Source of the DNA: Nocardia sp. SYP-A9097
Lineage (GTDB): Bacteria > Actinomycetota > Actinomycetes > Mycobacteriales > Mycobacteriaceae
Assembly: GCF_009649815.1 (NCBI RefSeq)
Contig: NZ_WJIC01000005.1
Location: forward strand, 357,473-421,472
Length of the DNA stretch: 64,000 bases
Reading direction: 5' to 3'
The notes under the pieces were generated by a model, which was not told the DNA's origin, searched no databases, and saw only the letters and a list, made by a program, of their open reading frames with translations. Positions 9,657-17,893 of this stretch are shown here, in pieces; position 1 is the first letter of the stretch, and the number at the start of each line of letters is the position of its first letter. The translations under genes and the position numbers were made by a program.

Positions 9657-10784
9657 ATGAGCTCTCATGACGAGTCACGGTTCACAGCGGACGTCTACGG
9701 GGCGCGATTGGAGCGGGCGGCCGAATTGACCCGGGCTGCCCATCTGGACGCGCTGCTCATCACCCCCGGACCGGATCTGCAATATCTGATCGGTTCCCGG
9801 GCGCAGTCGTTCGAGCGGCTGACCTGCCTGGTGGTCCCGGCGTCCGGTGAGACGCCGTCGGTGGTGATCCCGAAGATGGAACTCGCCTCGCTCGGCGCGT
9901 CCGCGGTCGCGGAGCTGGGTTTGCAGGTGGTGGATTGGGTCGACGGCGTCGACCCGTACGCGCTGGTGAAGTCGATTCTCAATGCCGGTGCGCGCACCGC
10001 GGTCGATGACGCCATGCCCGCACTGCACCTGCTGCCCGTCGCCGATCGCTTCGGCACCTTCCCGGTGTCGGCGACGCCGGTGCTGCGGGAATTGCGAATG
10101 TCGAAGGACGCCAGCGAGATCGACGCGCTGCGGCGCGCGGGCGCGGCCATCGACCGGGTGCACGCCCGCATGGGCGAGTTCCTGCGCGCCGGGCGCACCG
10201 AGGCCGAGGTGGCGGCCGATATCACCGCGGCGATCATTGCCGAGGGGCATACCCGCGCCGCGTTCGTGATCGTCGGTAGTGGACCGCACGGCGCGGATCC
10301 GCATCACGAGGTCTCCGATCGGGTGATCGAGGACGGTGATGTGGTGGTCATCGATATCGGTGGTCCGGTGGAGCCGGGTTACTTCTCCGATTCGACCCGC
10401 ACGTATGTGCTGGGTGAGCCGTCCGAGGAGGTGGCCGAGCAGTTCGCGGTGCTGGAGCGCGCGCAGGCCGCGTCCGTCGCCTCGGTGCGCCCCGGCGTGA
10501 CCGCGCAGTCCGTTGACGCCGCCGCGCGCGATGTGCTCGTCGCGGCAGAACTGGGCGACTACTTCGTGCACCGCACCGGACATGGCATCGGGCTGTCCGT
10601 GCACGAGGAGCCGTACATCGTGTCGGGCAATGACCTGGTGCTCGAGGAGGGCATGGCCTTCAGCATCGAGCCGGGCATCTATTTTGTCGGCGAGTGGGGT
10701 GCGCGGATCGAGGACATCGTGGTGGTGACCGCGGACGGGTGTGAGTCGATGAACAAGCGGCCGCACGGGCTCACACGACTGTAG
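9657..10784 (+). CDS. pepE: Xaa-Pro aminopeptidase / M24 family peptidase
   Basis: 375 residues. An N-terminal creatinase-like domain is followed by a pita-bread M24 domain with the full metal-ligand set: two Asp in VIDIGGPVEPGYFSDSTRT, His in HRTGHGIGLSVHEEP, Glu in GMAFSIEPGIYF and Glu in GARIEDIVVV. It should cleave Xaa-Pro N-terminal bonds in the cytoplasm with two Mn or Co ions. ATG 9657 is preceded closely by GAGG. It occupies the pepE (Rv2089c) position relative to the exonuclease gene. A bidirectional terminator follows. Confidence 0.93.
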   Translation: MSSHDESRFTADVYGARLERAAELTRAAHLDALLITPGPDLQYLIGSRAQSFERLTCLVVPASGETPSVVIPKMELASLGASAVAELGLQVVDWVDGVDPYALVKSILNAGARTAVDDAMPALHLLPVADRFGTFPVSATPVLRELRMSKDASEIDALRRAGAAIDRVHARMGEFLRAGRTEAEVAADITAAIIAEGHTRAAFVIVGSGPHGADPHHEVSDRVIEDGDVVVIDIGGPVEPGYFSDSTRTYVLGEPSEEVAEQFAVLERAQAASVASVRPGVTAQSVDAAARDVLVAAELGDYFVHRTGHGIGLSVHEEPYIVSGNDLVLEEGMAFSIEPGIYFVGEWGARIEDIVVVTADGCESMNKRPHGLTRL

Positions 10785-10806
10785 GTCGCTCTCCGCCAAC
10801 GTGTTT

Positions 10807-10839
10807 CGCCGAGCTCCGCGCGGTATTCGGGGCTCGGCG
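10807..10839. terminator. Stem-loop between convergent pepE and the split-barrel oxidoreductase gene
   Basis: CGCCGAGC (10807-10814) pairs with GCTCGGCG (10832-10839), a perfect 8-bp stem with a 17-base loop in the 86-bp gap between two convergent genes. It probably serves both directions. Confidence 0.6.
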
Positions 10840-10870
10840 ACCGGGATTCATGCTGCTTCGATCGCCGGGC

Positions 10871-11296
10871 TCAGTGCTCGGCGGGGGCACCCGGCTTGAA
10901 GACGCTACTGGCCAGCACGCGTTGCACATTGATCGCGATCACGACGCGAGTCGGGTTCACCCGCGGCTGGCGATAGCGTCCGGCATACCTTTCCACCGCG
11001 TCCGCGACCGCATCGGCATCGTCCAGGACCGTGGCCGGACCCTCCAGGGTGAGCCAGCGCGGACCATCCACCTGGCTCACGGCCGCGTAACCGCCGCGTC
11101 GCACATTGCGGACCTTCACCGAGCCGTCATTGGTGATGATGCGTGCGATCCCGGCCTCCGGATCCCAGGTGAACCCCACCGCGACCACGTGCGGTGTGCC
11201 GTCGGCGCGCAGCGTGGTGAGGGTGGCGAGGTGACGTTCGGTCACGAATTCGGCGGCGGCGGGGGAGAGTTCGGGGCGCGTCGAGATGCTCGGCAT
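10871..11296 (-). CDS. Split-barrel F420/FMN-dependent reductase (Rv2074-like)
   Basis: 141 residues of the pyridoxamine-5'-phosphate-oxidase-like split-barrel fold (FVTERHLATLTTLRADGTPHVVAVGFTWD, then RWLTLEGPATVL). The mycobacterial homologue Rv2074 has been described as an F420H2-dependent biliverdin reductase; that activity is inferred here from similarity and synteny, since the SDR and cobL follow exactly as Rv2073c and Rv2072c do. ATG at 11296 is chosen; upstream in-frame starts would add a non-conserved extension. It is divergent from the SDR gene with about 100 bp between. Confidence 0.85.
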   Translation of the reverse strand: MPSISTRPELSPAAAEFVTERHLATLTTLRADGTPHVVAVGFTWDPEAGIARIITNDGSVKVRNVRRGGYAAVSQVDGPRWLTLEGPATVLDDADAVADAVERYAGRYRQPRVNPTRVVIAINVQRVLASSVFKPGAPAEH

Positions 11297-11397
11297 AGGC
11301 ACGACGCTAGCAATCGCGGACCGAACCTCGCTCGGCGCGTGCGGTTCGGCCACCTGGGCGCGCCGGGGCCGAACAGGTGAATGGCAGACTGTTTGCC

Positions 11398-12159
11398 ATG
11401 GGATTTGGTTCGCGGGATGCCGATGCGGGCGTCGTATTGCTGCTGGGTGGGCGGAGTGAGATCGGGCTCGAGGTGGTGCGTCGGCTCGCGCCCGGGCGAG
11501 TGGTGGTGCTGGCGGCGCGGCGAGCCGATGACCTGGGGCCGCAGCGGGCAGAATTGCGCGCTTCGGGCGCCGCCGAGGTGCACGGTGTGGAGTTCGATGC
11601 CGATGATTTCGGGAGCCATCAGCCGCTGCTGGAGAAGGTGATCGGCGAGCACGGTCCGATCGGGGTGGCGGTACTGGCCTTCGGTGTACTGGGTGATCAG
11701 GCGCGCGCGGAACGCGATCCGGCGCATGCGGTCGCGGTGGTGCAGACCGACTATGTGGCGCAGGTCAGTGTGCTCACCAGTTTGTCGAACCTGTTGCGCG
11801 CCCAGGGGAATGGGCAGATCGTGGCGTTCAGCTCGATCGCGGGGGTGCGGGTGCGGCGCTCCAACTATGTGTACGGGTCGGCCAAGGCGGGCCTCGACGG
11901 TTTCGTCAATGGTTTACAGGATGCCTTGCACGGCACCGGAATTCATCTGCTGCTGGTTCGATCCGGCTTCGTTATCGGGCGGATGACGGCGGGTATGGAT
12001 CCGGCGCCGCTCTCCAGTACGCCCGATCAGGTCGCCGATGCGGTGGTGTCCGCGCTCTACCGGCGCTCGCGCGTGGTGAATGTGCCGCGCACGATCAAGC
12101 TCATGTTCATTGCCATGCACTATGTGCCGCAATCGATCTGGCGGAGGATGCCGCGATGA
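11398..12159 (+). CDS. Short-chain dehydrogenase/reductase (Rv2073c-like)
   Basis: 253 residues. The Rossmann fold opens with VVLLLGGRSEIGLEVVRRL, and the active site has FSSIAG (Ser) and YVYGSAKAG (Tyr-xxx-Lys). The sequence resembles Rv2073c closely by memory and distantly the decaprenyl-phospho-ribose 2'-epimerase reductase DprE2. Substrate unknown. ATG 11398 is preferred; a GTG at 11377 would add seven residues. Its stop overlaps the cobL start by 4 bp (ATGA), so it is translationally coupled with a cobalamin gene. The reason for this conserved pairing is not known to me. Confidence 0.88.
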   Translation: MGFGSRDADAGVVLLLGGRSEIGLEVVRRLAPGRVVVLAARRADDLGPQRAELRASGAAEVHGVEFDADDFGSHQPLLEKVIGEHGPIGVAVLAFGVLGDQARAERDPAHAVAVVQTDYVAQVSVLTSLSNLLRAQGNGQIVAFSSIAGVRVRRSNYVYGSAKAGLDGFVNGLQDALHGTGIHLLLVRSGFVIGRMTAGMDPAPLSSTPDQVADAVVSALYRRSRVVNVPRTIKLMFIAMHYVPQSIWRRMPR

Positions 12160-13364
12160 TCGTGGTCGCCGGTATCGGCGCGGACGGCTGGGACGGTCTC
12201 GGCGGTCCGGCCCGCCGTGCCATTGCCGACGCGCAGGTGCTGCTGGGTTCCCCCCGCCAGCTCGACTTGATTCCGGCCGCGGAGAGTACGGCCGAGCGGG
12301 TGGCGTGGCCGTCGCCCCTGGTGCCCGCCCTGCCCGGCCTGCTGAATCAGTATGCGGGCCGGAGGGTTTGCGTTCTCGCGAGCGGTGACCCGATGTTCTA
12401 CGGCATCGGCGTGACCCTGACCCGGCTCGTGGGCGCGGAGGCCCTGCGGGTGCTGCCGCAACCCTCCTCGGCTTCGCTGGCGTGCGCCCGCCTCGGCTGG
12501 AACCTGGCCGAGACCCCGGTGGTGAGCGTGGTCGGTCGCCGTTTGGAGACGGTGCTCCCGGAATTGTCGGACGGCCGCCGCATTCTCGTCCTGAGTTCGG
12601 ACGAGCGGACGCCCGGTCGGCTCGCGGAACTGCTGGTGCGCAATGCCTTCGGCGAATCGACGCTGACCGTGCTGGAGCAGCTCGGCGGCCCGGCGGAACT
12701 CCTCGCGACCGGTGTGGCCGCGAATTGGCAACGGTCACCGGGTGATCCGCTGAATATTGTCGCCATCGACTGCGTGGCGAACCCCTCGGCTCCTCGGCTG
12801 ACTCGACTGCCCGGCCTGCCCGATGCGGTGTACGCCGGGGACGGTCAGCTCAGCAAATCCGAAATCCGCACTCTCACCGTGGCCGCGCTGGCTCCCGCCC
12901 CGGGCGAATTGCTCTGGGATGTCGGCGGCGGCTCGGGCACCATAGCCATCGAATGGTGCCGTACTCATCCCGGCTGCCGCGCCCTCACCTTCGAACGAGT
13001 CGAGACCCGCCGCAAACAGATCACCGAGAATGCCGCGGCGCTGGGCGTCCCGGGTATCGAAATCCATGGCCCGGCCCCGGAATCGTTTGCGGCACTGCCT
13101 GATCCGAATGCCATCTTCCTCGGCGGCGGCCTCACCCAGGACGGTATGTTCACGGCCTGCTGGCAACGCCTGCGCCCGGGTGGACGGCTGGTAGCCAATG
13201 CGGTGACGGCCGAATCCGAGGCTTTGCTGACCACCCTCTGTGCCGAATACGGTGGCACCCTGCGCCGATTCCAGATCTACCGCGCCGAACCGCTCGGCGG
13301 CTTCACCGCATGGCGTCCCCAGCTGCCGGTGACGCAGTGGGCGGTGGTGAAACCGGTCGCCTGA
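12156..13364 (+). CDS. cobL: Precorrin-6Y C5,15-methyltransferase (decarboxylating), CbiE-CbiT fusion
   Basis: 402 residues. The N-terminal tetrapyrrole methylase domain (CbiE-like, residues 1-200, with LASGDPMFYGIG) is fused to a C-terminal class I methyltransferase domain (CbiT-like, with LLWDVGGGSGTIAIEW as the SAM-binding loop). In aerobic cobalamin synthesis CobL methylates precorrin-6Y (6B) at C5 and C15 and decarboxylates the acetate side chain. No B12 riboswitch is evident upstream; expression presumably follows the SDR gene, with which it overlaps. Length is typical. Confidence 0.95.
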   Translation: MIVVAGIGADGWDGLGGPARRAIADAQVLLGSPRQLDLIPAAESTAERVAWPSPLVPALPGLLNQYAGRRVCVLASGDPMFYGIGVTLTRLVGAEALRVLPQPSSASLACARLGWNLAETPVVSVVGRRLETVLPELSDGRRILVLSSDERTPGRLAELLVRNAFGESTLTVLEQLGGPAELLATGVAANWQRSPGDPLNIVAIDCVANPSAPRLTRLPGLPDAVYAGDGQLSKSEIRTLTVAALAPAPGELLWDVGGGSGTIAIEWCRTHPGCRALTFERVETRRKQITENAAALGVPGIEIHGPAPESFAALPDPNAIFLGGGLTQDGMFTACWQRLRPGGRLVANAVTAESEALLTTLCAEYGGTLRRFQIYRAEPLGGFTAWRPQLPVTQWAVVKPVA

Positions 13365-13367
13365 GGT

Positions 13368-14444
13368 TCAGCGGTGGGAGTCGTCGAACTGTGCGGCGTA
13401 TTCGCGTTGATCGGCGAGAAAGCCTGGGGCGAAAAGGGATCGGGGTGCGAAGACGGCGGTCAGGAAGGCGCGGGGTCCGTCATTGTCGAGTTCGGTGCGC
13501 ACCAGGCCGTGCGTGGCATTCGTGTACTCGGCAATGGTGAGTTGCTGCGGTTGGGGGAGCAGATCGCGATAACCGCGGGCGGTTTCGGCGACATCCACAT
13601 GGCTGTCGTGGTCGCCCAGGGCCAGCAGCACCGGAATTCGTACCCTGGTCAAGGCTTCCGACGCGTCGGCGGTGTAGTTCCGGCCGACGAAATCCCAGCG
13701 GTCGGGTGGCATCGGGGTGTCGTCGATCGTGCTGAGATACCGCTCGTAGGTGGCGTTTTCCCGGAGCAGTTGGAGCACCGTGGCGCGGCGGCGCAGTGCG
13801 ACCGCGACCTCCGCGTCGGAGGCGTGGTTTTCTCGGAGCTCGGCGCGCAGATCGAATTCGCCCTGCCGCAGCCAGTTCAGCGCGGGCGCTACCAGAATCA
13901 GGAAGCGTAGATCCGATCGTCGCGCGGCGACCTCGGGGATGACCCAGCCCGCTTGGCTCGCGCCCCACAGCCCGGTGCGCCGCGGGTCGAGATCGGTGCG
14001 CGTGCGGGACCAGTCGATCGCGGCTGCGGTCTCGGCGGCGCGGTCTGACATGCTTTGATGCAGCCAATTACCTTGTGCGCCATCGACTCCGGGCTTGTCC
14101 CAGGAGAGGGAGGCGTATCCGGCGCGGGCGAACGCCTCCCAGATCGGACGGTAGAACGTGTCGTGGGTGGCGTCGATCGGACCGTCGCCGTGTACGAAAA
14201 CCACCAGTCCGAATGGACCGTGACCCGTGCGCGGGAGGGCGAGGAAGCCCTGTAACGGCTGGTCCGGGCCCGGGATTGTGACGTGCTGCTCTGTAATGGC
14301 GTAGTCGTTCTCGACCACCACCCACCCGGCGATAATGAGGATCGGAACGAGAATCGAGGCGAGGATGATCTTAGTTCGGCGGTGTTTGCGTTGTGTGGCT
14401 GCGGGTTTCGTGGCTATTGACGCGTTGGTGCGGTCATCGGGCAT
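13368..14444 (-). CDS. Membrane-anchored alpha/beta hydrolase
   Basis: 358 residues. A hydrophobic segment (IILASILVPILIIAGWVVV, about 25-43) anchors or exports the protein; the alpha/beta-hydrolase domain follows. Oxyanion region VVFVHGDGP; nucleophile elbow GASQAG (Ser); acid in LALGDHDSHVD; His in NATHGLV. Substrate unknown; the domain resembles dienelactone-hydrolase/acyl-CoA-thioesterase-like peptidase-S9 relatives. It is probably the third gene of an operon with the saccharopine-dehydrogenase-like gene and a small exported protein, since its start overlaps the latter by 11 bp. Confidence 0.82.
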   Translation of the reverse strand: MPDDRTNASIATKPAATQRKHRRTKIILASILVPILIIAGWVVVENDYAITEQHVTIPGPDQPLQGFLALPRTGHGPFGLVVFVHGDGPIDATHDTFYRPIWEAFARAGYASLSWDKPGVDGAQGNWLHQSMSDRAAETAAAIDWSRTRTDLDPRRTGLWGASQAGWVIPEVAARRSDLRFLILVAPALNWLRQGEFDLRAELRENHASDAEVAVALRRRATVLQLLRENATYERYLSTIDDTPMPPDRWDFVGRNYTADASEALTRVRIPVLLALGDHDSHVDVAETARGYRDLLPQPQQLTIAEYTNATHGLVRTELDNDGPRAFLTAVFAPRSLFAPGFLADQREYAAQFDDSHR

Positions 14445-14709
14445 GGTTGTCCGTTCGGTGGCACCACGCGGCGCGGGGTAGGCATACGGTCCAGCCGTCA
14501 CCGTTGCTTCGTGGGATGCGGGTCCAGTGCGGGGGAGGAGTGTCGGAGCCGCCGTCGGTGTGCCCCGGGCCGCGTGGGGGATGTGGTTGGTGTGCGGCGT
14601 GGACGAGGCCGGGTTGGGCGGCGGCGGTTGGAATGAAAAGTGGTGTGAGGCAGCAGGTTACGGCGACAACTCCGCTGGTGATCGCGATGCCGATGGAAGC
14701 GGGGCGCAT
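14434..14709 (-). CDS. Small putative exported protein
   Basis: 91 residues. The N-terminus looks like a genuine signal peptide (ITSGVVAVTCCLTPLF then AAAQ). The mature part is Pro/His-rich without recognised domain. AGGA sits 6 bases before the ATG. It begins 13 bases after the upstream gene ends and overlaps the hydrolase start, which supports a real gene, but its composition downstream of the signal is weakly protein-like. Confidence 0.45.
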   Translation of the reverse strand: MRPASIGIAITSGVVAVTCCLTPLFIPTAAAQPGLVHAAHQPHPPRGPGHTDGGSDTPPPHWTRIPRSNGDGWTVCLPRAAWCHRTDNHAR

Positions 14710-14722
14710 CAGGTGTCCTATA

Positions 14723-15937
14723 TCAGTGGGCCGGGATTTCGGCGAGTGAGTCCTGCTCGATTTCGACGCAGGAGCCGGGGTGACCGAGCCACCCGCCGAG
14801 CTCGGCGAAGAAGCGGTCGGCGTCGATAGTCGCTTCGGGCGGGTGGACGCCGGGGCGGCGCGCGGTCCCGTCGATCACCTGAGACATGGCCAGTGCCAAG
14901 GGAATTCCGGTCGCGCCGGCCATATCGTCGGTGAATCCGCCGAGTCCCGGACCGTCGGACAGCCGGGCGAGTACGACCTGTCGCCTGCCGTCCCGCACTC
15001 CGTACGCGACCGCGAAGAACGGTGGCAGAGTGCCGTGCGAGGCGTACTCACCGGCGGTTATGGCCGACCGAATCCCGCGCAGCAGACCGGGTTTCAGTAA
15101 CTGCCGGGCGGCCCCGGCGGCGTCGAGTCGACCGCGGTCGATATCGCGCCGCAGACCATCGAGAAAGGCGACCATCCCGGGTGTGGCGATCATCAAACAG
15201 GCTGCCGCTCCGGTCGGACGGATGGTGCGGTGCAGGGTCACCGGTTCGGGATGGCCGACCGTATAGCCGGTGCCACAACGGTTTCCGGGCAGTGCGAGGG
15301 TGACCGGCCGCACCGGCTCGCGGTGCATTATTCGGCCGCCTTCGACCAGGGCGATGGTGCCGCTGATCTGCTGCATCCAATGGATTGCCGCCGCCGACGG
15401 GCGGCCGTGTATGCCGAGCACCTCGTCGCCGCCGGCTTCGGCAGGCACATCGACCGGCCACGCGGTGTACACGTCGTCGACGCGGTCCAGGCGGCGGGCG
15501 GCCGCCATCGCGAGCAGATTGCTCACGCCCGGACTGGCTCCCATACCGATGACAGCGCATACGCCCGCCTCGCGCGCCGCCTCGTTCAGCGCCAGCATCT
15601 CGAGGGTGGGTTCCCAGTCGTCGCAGAGATCGAGATAGTGGGTGCGCGCCGCGATAGCCGCCAGCAGTACGGGTACGCCGAATCGGTAGTACGGGCCGAC
15701 GGTATTCAGAACGAGGTCGGATTCGTCCAGGGCGCAACGCAATTCGCCTGGATCTTCTACATCCACTCGCAGTGCGCGCACCGGGATCGGGGAGGTTGCC
15801 AGTTGGGCTTTCACACGTTGCGCGGCAGCCAGGTCGCGATCGGCGATCACGATCTCATCGATGCCGGGCAACAGGGTCGCGGTCCGCACGGCCGCGACGC
15901 CCATCGCTCCCGCTCCGCCCAGGGCGAGGACTCTCAT
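14723..15937 (-). CDS. Saccharopine dehydrogenase-like NAD(P)-binding protein
   Basis: 404 residues. The Rossmann motif GGAGAMGVAAVRT at residue 7, VLNTVGPYYRFG and HYLDLCDDWE identify the saccharopine-dehydrogenase/carboxynorspermidine-synthase-like family. In actinobacteria such proteins often act as uncharacterised reductases or trans-acting enoyl reductases in lipid metabolism; the substrate is unknown here. AGGAAA lies just before the ATG. The upstream spacer holds nested inverted repeats that overlap the likely promoter, so expression is probably repressed by a local regulator, perhaps the PaaX-type protein encoded next upstream. Confidence 0.8.
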   Translation of the reverse strand: MRVLALGGAGAMGVAAVRTATLLPGIDEIVIADRDLAAAQRVKAQLATSPIPVRALRVDVEDPGELRCALDESDLVLNTVGPYYRFGVPVLLAAIAARTHYLDLCDDWEPTLEMLALNEAAREAGVCAVIGMGASPGVSNLLAMAAARRLDRVDDVYTAWPVDVPAEAGGDEVLGIHGRPSAAAIHWMQQISGTIALVEGGRIMHREPVRPVTLALPGNRCGTGYTVGHPEPVTLHRTIRPTGAAACLMIATPGMVAFLDGLRRDIDRGRLDAAGAARQLLKPGLLRGIRSAITAGEYASHGTLPPFFAVAYGVRDGRRQVVLARLSDGPGLGGFTDDMAGATGIPLALAMSQVIDGTARRPGVHPPEATIDADRFFAELGGWLGHPGSCVEIEQDSLAEIPAH

Positions 15938-15944
15938 TATTTTC

Positions 15945-15995
15945 CTATCGTATTCTAAACGGTCGTATTGAATACGAACGATCGTAGCACGATAG
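15945..15995. promoter_or_regulatory. Nested inverted repeats upstream of the saccharopine-dehydrogenase-like gene
   Basis: A perfect 15-bp palindrome TCGTATTgAATACGA (15963-15977) is nested with further copies of the half-site: TCGTATTC at 15948-15955, and CTATCG (15945-15950) with CGATAG (15990-15995). The block is AT-rich in a GC-rich genome and lies 8 bp before the minus-strand start codon. This is the layout of a repressor operator over a promoter. Which regulator binds it is inference. Confidence 0.6.
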
Positions 15996-16143
15996 ATTTA
16001 TGAGTGGTGAGAGGACGTGAAGGGTCGTCGAACGGCATGAATATGCTCGGATGTGTTCGGGGTGGCCTATGCCCGGCCCCGGAATACGCTCCAGCGCAGG
16101 TGAATTCACCCGCACGGTGAAGGCGTGCGGTGTGGTGCGGTGC

Positions 16144-17040
16144 CTAGTGGCCGCGCGACCCTCGGGTGGTCGGCCGTTCGCCGATGGCCTCGCGCACGGC
16201 CGCGGAGTAGACGCGGAAAAGCCTGGTCGATCCCGGCGTCTCGCGCTTCGCCAACTCGGCCCAGCAGTCCGCCACGGCCGCCCGTGCCCGTTGACCGATC
16301 CACGGTTGCGGCAACAACTCCGGCGGCAGCAGCGGATCGGGATCCATCGCGCGCGTGAATTCGGCGGCCAATTCGATCTCGATGGTCAACAGTTCGGTGG
16401 GGGACAGGGTGCGATCGCGCAATGCGCGCAGCCGATATTCGGCGACCTCGTACAGCCGCTGATGCCCGGCCTCGAGCCGCTCCAACGGCCAGAGCCTGGC
16501 GGCGAGTTCCGGCGCGGATTCGATACCGCCGAGCCGCAGATCCGTGCTCGTCATGGTCGAAATATGCTGTGCGACACCGAGTTCGCGCGCTGTGGCGGCA
16601 AGGCGAGCAGACCAGTCATTGGCGCTCACATAGAGTCCGCCCTGTATCGCCGCGCCCCCGAGCTGAACAATGCTGTCCCGCATAGCATCTCGCGCCGCCC
16701 GGGCGGTCTCGGGTACCGCGAAGGCGACCACATGCCACACCCCATCCCACGGCGCCGCCCCCCGATCCTGGGCGAACATGTACCGGATGTACTCCAGTTC
16801 GGGTTCGATTCCACCGCGCATTCCGTCGGAGGCCCGCAATACCGCTTTGCGTCCCCGCCCGTCCTGCACGAACTGCCCTTCGGTGACGAGCCGTTTGATA
16901 CACAACCGCACCTGCTGATCGCTCATCCCGAGTGCGTTCGCCACCGAGTACAACTCCCCGGCATCGATCGTCGAATCCTCCCGGACCATGCTCTCCACCA
17001 GCGTGCGCGTCGGAATCTCGACGACATCGCCCTGCTCCAC
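16144..17040 (-). CDS. PaaX-family transcriptional regulator
   Basis: 298 residues. The N-terminal winged helix (IDAGELYSVANALGMSDQQVRLCIKRLVTEGQF), the central PaaX domain (WDGVWHVVAFAVPE) and the C-terminal PaaX-C helices (AARLWPLERLEAG...LLTIEIELAAEF...DPDPLLPPELLPQPW) match the family. PaaX represses phenylacetate catabolism and is released by phenylacetyl-CoA in E. coli; no paa genes are visible here, so the effector is unknown. GTG at 17040 is chosen for the GAGGTGG motif about 8 bases upstream; an ATG at 17091 is possible. The next gene downstream has a palindromic operator-like region. Confidence 0.85.
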   Translation of the reverse strand: MEQGDVVEIPTRTLVESMVREDSTIDAGELYSVANALGMSDQQVRLCIKRLVTEGQFVQDGRGRKAVLRASDGMRGGIEPELEYIRYMFAQDRGAAPWDGVWHVVAFAVPETARAARDAMRDSIVQLGGAAIQGGLYVSANDWSARLAATARELGVAQHISTMTSTDLRLGGIESAPELAARLWPLERLEAGHQRLYEVAEYRLRALRDRTLSPTELLTIEIELAAEFTRAMDPDPLLPPELLPQPWIGQRARAAVADCWAELAKRETPGSTRLFRVYSAAVREAIGERPTTRGSRGH

Positions 17041-17227
17041 GCGCCCACCACCTCGAATAGCTCGTCCGGTCCACCGGTTTCTCTCGATCATCCTACGATC
17101 GGTTGGCCGGCGATCGGTCGAGGCTCGGCGCGCTGGCCATCGCGCAGCGGGCCGGGGGTGCAAGAGCCCGGTACGACGCCTCCCCCTTCGAGGCGTCGAC
17201 CAGCTGCCGAGTCATCATGGTTGGGTG

Positions 17228-17749
17228 ATGAACAACGTTGTCCAGCATGCTGACTCGGTCGGCGACAGGGAAGGCGGCACATCGTTGTCCGCTGCGCACA
17301 CGAAGGTAACCATCGAGCTCGCGGGGACCGGGCAGGACGGGCCGTGTGGGGAGGACCACTGCGGGGTTCGTGAGCTATTGGATCGGCTCGGCGACAAGTG
17401 GACCGTGCTGGTCATGGTCGAGTTGTCCAAGGGCACCAGACGATTCGGTGAATTACAGCGAGCGATCCCGGGGATTTCGCAGCGGATGCTGACCCGCACC
17501 ACCAAACAACTTTGGCGGGACGGGTTTGTCGACCGTACTGCGTACCAGACGATTCCGCCGCAGGTGGAGTACAGCCTCACCGAAATGGGGCTGGGACTGC
17601 TGTCGGTGGGTATGACCGTGATCGACTGGACGCGAGACAATGTGCGGGGGATCGAGACCGCCCGCGCGAAGTGGGACGTCGAGAACGCCGCTCCGATGCG
17701 ATTCGTCGAGCCTCGGGCAGTCGTTACGTATCCGGATCCCTTGGCATAG
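17228..17749 (+). CDS. HxlR-family transcriptional regulator
   Basis: 173 residues. The HxlR winged helix is complete from about residue 45: the CGVRELLDRLGDKWTVLVMVELSKG motif with its conserved Cys, then RFGELQRAIPGISQRMLT and PPQVEYSLTEMG. HxlR proteins respond to aldehydes, thiols or redox cues, often through that cysteine. The N-terminal 40 residues are longer than usual. It reads divergently from the PaaX gene across 187 bp, so both may regulate from this spacer. No target gene follows in the same direction closely enough to assign. Confidence 0.85.
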   Translation: MNNVVQHADSVGDREGGTSLSAAHTKVTIELAGTGQDGPCGEDHCGVRELLDRLGDKWTVLVMVELSKGTRRFGELQRAIPGISQRMLTRTTKQLWRDGFVDRTAYQTIPPQVEYSLTEMGLGLLSVGMTVIDWTRDNVRGIETARAKWDVENAAPMRFVEPRAVVTYPDPLA

Positions 17750-17893
17750 TGAGATATCCAGAATTCGGCGCGAACGTGGCGCCCATCAGGATTCCCGGAG
17801 AATCATTGACCATCCCGACGGGTCCGGCATTGTGAACCTGTCGATCTGCGGCGCTATACCGCAGTGGTACAACGTATTCGAAGGGATCAGCCG

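Noticed and set aside
9304..9678. 124-codon minus-strand frame between the exonuclease and pepE
   Set aside because: No ribosome binding site or family; it would overlap both neighbouring starts. Left as intergenic.
11297..11397. Cobalamin riboswitch upstream of the SDR-cobL pair
   Set aside because: The gap is only about 100 bp and lacks a B12-box-like sequence.
16051..17253. 400-codon plus-strand open frame across the PaaX-type gene
   Set aside because: The minus strand gives a complete PaaX protein; the plus frame has no fold or ribosome binding site.
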